A stretch of DNA of 9,445 nt. Origin: Rhizobiaceae bacterium (GTDB taxonomy: Bacteria; Pseudomonadota; Alphaproteobacteria; Rhizobiales; Rhizobiaceae). The stretch lies in contig JACMIV010000331.1 of the NCBI GenBank assembly GCA_014380965.1, forward strand, positions 1 through 9,445, in the 5' to 3' direction. This document shows, piece after piece, positions 5,463 to 9,445 of this stretch. Both the position numbers and the translations under genes were made by a program. Below the pieces are notes generated by a model, which saw nothing but the letters and a program-made list of their open reading frames with translations, did not search any database and had not been told where the DNA came from. Every line of letters begins with the position of its first letter. Position 1 is the first letter of the stretch.

Positions 5463-7055
5463 TCAGTCGAGCGGCACCACCACGAAGCGCAGATCTCCCG
5501 TCGCGGAGGCGAGCAGCAGCAACGCGTTCTTGCGGCCCGCGGTTCTCAGCTCGGTGATCTTCTTGCCGACATCGGTCGCTTTCGCCATCGTCTCCTGCGC
5601 CACTTCCTTGATCACCGTTCCCGCCTCGATCCCTTTTTCGGCTGCGCTGGACGAGGGGTTGACCGCGGTGATGACGACGCCCGAGAGCTCCGCGGCGAAG
5701 GAATACTTCGTGCGCGCCTCATCGTCGATGTCGGAGAGTTTGAGGCCGAGGGTCTCGACATCGGCCTCATCGGCTTCTTCGGCCGGCGTTGCGGGATCGG
5801 TCTCGGTCATCAGCTTCTCGCCATCCTCGAGGCGGCCGAGGGTGACCGTGACCTTCACCTCGGCAGTTGGGTCAGAGGTCGTCGCCTCCTTGCGCAGAAG
5901 ATCGACCTCGACCTCCTTGCCGACGGGGGTTTCGGCTACGATGCGCGGGAGATCGCGGGACGTCGCGATCTCCCGCCCGTCGAATGAGGTGATGACGTCG
6001 CCAACCTTCAGGCGGCCGTTGTCGGATGGGCCGCCCGGCACGATCCCCATAACCAAGGCACCCTTGGCGGCGGGAAGGCCGAGGCCATCGGCGATCTCGT
6101 CGGTCACCTCCTGAAGGCGGATGCCGAGCCAGCCGCGCCGCGTCTCGCCGAACTCGCGGAGCTGCGCGACGACATTGGCGGCCAAGACCGACGGGATCGA
6201 GAATCCGATGCCGATCGAGCCGCCGGTCGGCGAGATGATCGCGGTGTTGATGCCGACGACGTCGCCGTTCATGTCGAAGAGCGGGCCGCCGGAATTGCCT
6301 CGGTTGATCGCCGCGTCCGTCTGGATGAAGCTGTCGTAGGGGCCGGCATTGATGTTCCGGCCGCGCGCCGAGACGATGCCGACCGTTACGGTTCCGCCGA
6401 GCCCGAACGGGTTGCCGATTGCCATGACCCAGTCGCCGATCCGCAGCTTCTCCGAATCGCCGAGCCGGACCGCTTTAAGCGGCGCCGCGGGTTGGACCTT
6501 GAGGACCGCGATGTCGGTCTTGGCGTCGATCCCGACGATTTCGGCGTCGAGCTTCGATCCATCGGCGAAGTTGACGGTGATCTCGTCGGCGTCGGCGATC
6601 ACGTGATTGTTGGTGATGACGATGCCGGACGGATCGATCACAAAGCCGGATCCGAGCGATTCGACCTTGCGGGCGGAGTTGTCGCCGTCCTTCAAAAGAT
6701 CGTCGAAGAAGTCCTGAAGCGGCGAGCCTTCCGGTGCCTCGAGCCGCGGGATCCCTCGGCCCGCACCCTCGACCGTCTGCGACGTGGATATGTTCACGAC
6801 CGCATCGAGCAGACCTTCGGCGAGATCGGCGACCGACGCCGGTCCCTGCGCCATCGGCTGTGCAGCGCTTGGAACGCCCACTGCCGCGGGATCGTCGGTG
6901 GTCGCGGCCGGTGGCTGCGGCGCGAGGATTTCCCCCTCTGCCGGCGGCGCGATCACCCCCTCAGCGCCTGCGGATCCCGCGAGCCCAAGTACGACGAGGC
7001 CTGCTATCCCCGTCCGGAAGACGGTCTGGAGCGGTCGGCAGTAGGGTCCGGTCAT
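5463..7055 (-). CDS. Periplasmic Deg/HtrA (Do family) serine endoprotease, 530 residues
   Basis: Degrades or refolds damaged envelope proteins. A signal peptide (1-31, hydrophobic core about 16-27, cleavage near SAGA/EG) directs it to the periplasm. A Pro/Ala-rich linker (about 32-72) precedes the trypsin-like domain (about 75-300). The catalytic triad is complete: H151 in TNNHVI, D181 in KTDIAVLKV and S255 in GNSGGPLF. Two PDZ domains follow, at about 308-408 (opening RRGWLGIRLQEV) and 435-528 (ETLGLKLSDI onward); an acidic, Glu/Ala-rich linker (about 416-434) joins them. Length is somewhat above E. coli DegP. DegP, DegQ and MucD cannot be told apart by eye, so I leave the symbol blank. It follows hflKC on the same strand but is separated by a terminator and a 247-base gap, so it probably has its own promoter. 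A modest GGGAA lies before the ATG. Confidence 0.96.
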   Translation of the reverse strand: MTGPYCRPLQTVFRTGIAGLVVLGLAGSAGAEGVIAPPAEGEILAPQPPAATTDDPAAVGVPSAAQPMAQGPASVADLAEGLLDAVVNISTSQTVEGAGRGIPRLEAPEGSPLQDFFDDLLKDGDNSARKVESLGSGFVIDPSGIVITNNHVIADADEITVNFADGSKLDAEIVGIDAKTDIAVLKVQPAAPLKAVRLGDSEKLRIGDWVMAIGNPFGLGGTVTVGIVSARGRNINAGPYDSFIQTDAAINRGNSGGPLFDMNGDVVGINTAIISPTGGSIGIGFSIPSVLAANVVAQLREFGETRRGWLGIRLQEVTDEIADGLGLPAAKGALVMGIVPGGPSDNGRLKVGDVITSFDGREIATSRDLPRIVAETPVGKEVEVDLLRKEATTSDPTAEVKVTVTLGRLEDGEKLMTETDPATPAEEADEADVETLGLKLSDIDDEARTKYSFAAELSGVVITAVNPSSSAAEKGIEAGTVIKEVAQETMAKATDVGKKITELRTAGRKNALLLLASATGDLRFVVVPLD

Positions 7056-7232
7056 GGCGTTTCCCGTGCTTCATCGCGCTCTGCGGCCAGCCGGGAGGAG
7101 AGCCCCACGGTTCCCCCTGCGCTGATGGTTTAGGCAAACCGAAAAAAGCGCCGGAAGCAAGAAGATTGAGCGTGAGCGCCGGGTGATGGCGGGCGGTGCG
7201 TGCCCCGGTGTTCGGCGCAGTCCGTCCCCTAG

Positions 7233-7259
7233 AAACAAAAACCACCGGCCGCGAGGTGG
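7233..7259 (-). terminator. Intrinsic terminator of the hflKC operon
   Basis: On the minus strand CCACC-TCGCGGCC-GGTGG (7242-7259) forms a 5-bp stem whose loop can pair further with flanking GC-rich sequence, followed directly by TTTTTGTTT (7233-7241). It starts 43 bases after the hflC stop codon. It separates hflKC from the downstream protease gene. Confidence 0.75.
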
Positions 7260-7269
7260 ATGCCCCGGC

Positions 7270-7298
7270 CGATGGCTTTCGTCGTCGCTATTCGCAAG
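7270..7298 (-). promoter_or_regulatory. Possible heat-shock (RpoH-type) promoter-like sequence
   Basis: CTTGCG (7293-7298) and CCATCG (7270-7275) are 17 bases apart on the minus strand, resembling the alphaproteobacterial RpoH pattern CTTGAA/CCATNT. Its transcript would run straight into the hflC terminator before reaching the protease gene, which argues against a role unless readthrough is common. Recorded because hflKC and Deg genes are often stress-linked; low confidence. Confidence 0.2.
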
Positions 7299-7302
7299 GC
7301 GC

Positions 7303-8430
7303 TTACTGGATTTGAACCGCCGGCGCGTTGGCTGCGCCATCCGCAGGACTCAGCGCCTCGGCAGCCGTGGAGCTCTCGGCGGGTACGGGCGCCTGTGACG
7401 ATCCCCCCGAGGGGGCGGGAGACGGAGTGGGCTCCGCCGGCGGCTCGGCGGGTTCCGCCGGCACTGCAGGCGTCGCTCCCGCAGGCGTCGGCGGATTGAC
7501 CGGCGTCACGGCCGAAGTCTCCGGCAACTCGACCGAGGGCATCGCCCCATCTTGACCGTCAGCCTTGAAATAACGAAAGAACTCGGAGTTGGGAGACAGC
7601 ACCATCTGCGGGCCGCCGCTTTGCAGCGACGTCCGATAGGCCTGCATCGAACGGTAGAACTCGAAGAATTCAGTGTTCCGACCAAACACGTTGGCATAGG
7701 TCGCGTTCCGCTCGGCCTCACCCTCGCCCTGTAGGATCACCGCGTCCCGGCGGGCCGTCGCAAGGGTCTCGGACGATTCGCGGTCGGCGGCCGCACGGAT
7801 CTCGCGAGCGCTCACCTGACCCTCGGCTCGCAGCCGCTCTGCCTCGGTCAGGCGTTCCGATTCCATCCGCCGATAGGTCGTTTCGGAGACCTCTGCCGTC
7901 AGATCGGTCCGGCTGATGCGCACATCCTCGAGCGTGATGCCGAGAGCGGACGCTTCCGGCCGGACCTGGTCCCGGATCTCGACCATCATTTCGGCACGCG
8001 ATGCCGAGAGTGCCGAATCGAATGACCGACGACCATACGTGTCACGGATCGCCGAGTTGAACCGGGTCAGAAGCCGCTGTTCTGCGATCTCGAGCTGCCC
8101 GCCCTGGACACCGGCGCGAAAGCGCCGCGCGTCCGAAATGCGGTAGACCATGAAAGCGTCGACGACGTAGCGCGCACCGCCCGAAACCTGAACTTCAAGA
8201 TCGGCCAGGTCGGAACGGAGCAGACGGTCGGGAAGCATCTGCACCGCATCCGCGCTCGCAAATCCGAACGGCAGCTTGAAGTAGAGACCGGGCTCGGTGA
8301 TCACGCGCTGGATCTGTCCAAAGCGCAGAACGACCGCCTGTTCGCGTTCGTTGACGACGAAGACCGAGCTCCAAACGACGAGGAACACTGCCGTCAAAAA
8401 CAGGAGTCCACCATAGAAACGGTTGCTCAT
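7303..8430 (-). CDS. hflC: HflC, SPFH-domain membrane regulator of FtsH, 375 residues
   Basis: Partner of HflK in a large cage-like inner-membrane complex that surrounds the FtsH protease and modulates its activity. A single membrane anchor (about 8-26) is followed by the SPFH/band-7 domain: VNEREQAVVLRFGQI (26-40), the EPGLYFKLPF block (46-55) and VDAFMVYRISDARRF (90-104). A long Arg/Glu/Ala-rich helix follows, including RRMESERLTEAERLRAEG (187-204) and the QGEGEAERNATYANVFG block (234-250). From about residue 293 to the end is an 80-residue tail rich in Pro, Ala, Ser and Glu, which makes this protein about 40 residues longer than E. coli HflC. The ATG overlaps the hflK stop (ATGA, 8427-8430), showing translational coupling, and AGGGAG lies 8 bases upstream. 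Confidence 0.96.
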   Translation of the reverse strand: MSNRFYGGLLFLTAVFLVVWSSVFVVNEREQAVVLRFGQIQRVITEPGLYFKLPFGFASADAVQMLPDRLLRSDLADLEVQVSGGARYVVDAFMVYRISDARRFRAGVQGGQLEIAEQRLLTRFNSAIRDTYGRRSFDSALSASRAEMMVEIRDQVRPEASALGITLEDVRISRTDLTAEVSETTYRRMESERLTEAERLRAEGQVSAREIRAAADRESSETLATARRDAVILQGEGEAERNATYANVFGRNTEFFEFYRSMQAYRTSLQSGGPQMVLSPNSEFFRYFKADGQDGAMPSVELPETSAVTPVNPPTPAGATPAVPAEPAEPPAEPTPSPAPSGGSSQAPVPAESSTAAEALSPADGAANAPAVQIQ

Positions 8431-9445
8431 CGGTTTGCTCCCTGGCCTATCGTAGTGCCGGATGCGCCCGGTGCGGCCCCGTTCGGCACTGTCGCCGAAC
8501 CGCCCGTCGCGGCTGCAGGCGCCGCGGCACCGGTCTGGCCAAGCGGCAGATAAGGTACGATCCCGCCGCTCTGCCCGCCGATGCCCTCGTCAACGAGGAC
8601 CTTGTTGGCGCTGGCGTAGACGCCCTCCATTGTCTCGATGAAGATCCGCTTGCGGGTAATTTCGGGAGCCTTCTCGTATTCGTCGAGGATGGCGCGGAAG
8701 CGCTGCGACTCGCCCGCGGCCTCCTGGATCACGCGATTGCGGTATGCCGCCGCGTCCTCGCGGACCTGCACCGCCTCTCCCCGCGCTCGGCCGAGAAGCT
8801 GGTTTCGGTAGAGGTTGGCTTCTTCGACGAAGCGCGTCTGGTCCTGACCGGCGCGCTGAACCTCTTCGAAGGCGCTCGCGACCTGCTGCGGCGGCGCCGC
8901 ATCCTCGATCGGCACGCCACTGATGCGAATGCCAGCACCGTAGCGGTCGAGCGCATCCTGCATGATGGCGCGAACGGCTTCGGCGATGCCTGCACGATTG
9001 TCGCGGAACACCTCGTCGACCGGACGACGGCCAACGACCTCGCGCATCGCGCTGTCGGCCACCTGGCGCAGCAATCCCTGCGGATCGTCGACATTGAACA
9101 GGTAGTCCTGAGGATTCTCGATGCGGTAAAGCACCGAAAACTGGACGTTGACGATGTTCTGGTCGCCGGACAGCATCAGCCCTGTGCCGCCGCCGGCATT
9201 GCCGGCCGCCACTCGGCCGATGGCAAGCTGGTTTTCCACCGCCGGCACCGTCTCGAAAGTCTCGAGCGGCCAGAGGATGAAATTGAGCCCTTCGCTGGCG
9301 AGCTCCTCACGCGGCTCCCCGAGAAAGACCTTCACGCCGTACTCGCCGGGCTGCACCATATGAATAGCGTTGAAGGCCCAAAGAACCGCGAGGAGCACTG
9401 CGACGAGCCCGCCGAAGGCAAAGCCGTTCGCCGCACCGCCGCCAC
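8427..9445 (-). CDS. hflK: HflK, SPFH-domain membrane regulator of FtsH, N-terminus cut by window edge
   Basis: Forms a heteromeric complex with HflC around FtsH. The frame is open to the right edge, with 338 visible codons before the TGA. It starts within a Gly-rich stretch (GGGAANG) followed by the membrane helix FAFGGLVAVLLAVLWAFNAI, then the SPFH domain: VQPGEYGVKVFLGEP, GLNFILWPLETFETVP, a Gly-rich loop GNAGGGTGLMLSGDQNIV, VNVQFSVLYRIENPQDYLF and the QVADSAMREVVGR helix. The long coiled segment (AFEEVQRAGQDQTRFVEEAN onward) and the ITRKRIFIETMEGV block complete the fold. A GTG at 9396-9398 inside the membrane helix is not the true start: the family has a Gly/Pro-rich cytoplasmic N-terminus that must lie beyond the window. 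The C-terminal 55 residues are low-complexity Ala/Gly/Thr. The gene overlaps hflC by 4 bases. Confidence 0.95.
   Translation of the reverse strand, partial: GGGAANGFAFGGLVAVLLAVLWAFNAIHMVQPGEYGVKVFLGEPREELASEGLNFILWPLETFETVPAVENQLAIGRVAAGNAGGGTGLMLSGDQNIVNVQFSVLYRIENPQDYLFNVDDPQGLLRQVADSAMREVVGRRPVDEVFRDNRAGIAEAVRAIMQDALDRYGAGIRISGVPIEDAAPPQQVASAFEEVQRAGQDQTRFVEEANLYRNQLLGRARGEAVQVREDAAAYRNRVIQEAAGESQRFRAILDEYEKAPEITRKRIFIETMEGVYASANKVLVDEGIGGQSGGIVPYLPLGQTGAAAPAAATGGSATVPNGAAPGASGTTIGQGANR

Larger units (their letters stand above)
7056..7302. other. Intergenic region between hflC and the Deg protease gene
   Basis: This 247-base gap contains the hflC terminator at its hflC end and presumably the promoter of the protease gene. 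I found no open frame with convincing coding character, in particular nothing resembling the small two-helix DUF2065 (YjeT-like) protein that I recall beside hflC in other proteobacteria. The octamer CCGGCGCT (minus strand) occurs twice (7147-7154 and 7175-7182), the second copy in transcript order leading into a T6 tract, but no stable stem precedes that tract. Confidence 0.5.

Noticed and set aside
4602..5987. 461-codon open frame on the plus strand
   Set aside because: It overlaps serB in another frame and the end of the Deg protease on the other strand. The sequence is Arg-rich low complexity; serB and the protease have clear catalytic motifs and own this region.

Overview
The window is a GC-rich, densely packed stretch of chromosomal housekeeping genes. 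Gene content and order (hflK-hflC, Deg-type protease, serB, miaA, ilvI) point to an alphaproteobacterium, most likely of the Hyphomicrobiales (Rhizobiales), judged from remembered protein families and synteny. Genus cannot be fixed by eye. I see no mobile elements, CRISPR arrays, tRNA or rRNA, and no sign of recent transfer. All genes except serB lie on the minus strand.

Layout in minus-strand reading order, right to left. (1) hflK (cut by the right edge, 8427-9445) and hflC (7303-8430) overlap by ATGA. They encode the membrane SPFH pair that regulates the FtsH protease. A strong intrinsic terminator (about 7233-7259) closes this operon. (2) A periplasmic Deg/HtrA serine protease (5463-7055) follows, so membrane and periplasmic protein quality control sit side by side. 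(3) serB (4507-5385, plus strand) makes serine. It is convergent with the protease gene and divergent from miaA, with only 8 bases between the two start codons. (4) miaA (3551-4498, tRNA dimethylallyltransferase), a membrane GGDEF diguanylate cyclase (2717-3505) and a DUF1206 membrane protein (1834-2643) run in the same direction with short gaps. (5) ilvI/ilvB (1-1505, 3' end outside the window) encodes the acetolactate synthase catalytic subunit for branched-chain amino acids.

The most informative non-coding region lies between the DUF1206 gene and ilvI. It holds a complete ribosome-mediated attenuator: a 16-residue leader peptide MTKNLIVVRERTRETV (1691-1741) with Leu-Ile-Val-Val in a row, a pause stem, a candidate antiterminator and a textbook U-tract terminator (1633-1656), all upstream of ilvI. 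A sigma70-like promoter (TTGACG, 17-bp spacer, TACAAA) sits so close that transcription should begin at the A of the leader AUG, so the leader mRNA is predicted to be leaderless. A perfect 10-bp-arm palindrome (1764-1790) covers the -35 element and looks like an operator, suggesting a second layer of control.

A perfect 8-bp hairpin between miaA and the GGDEF gene contains the best Shine-Dalgarno sequence of the GGDEF gene. No unknown multi-gene system is evident; the novelty here is regulatory.
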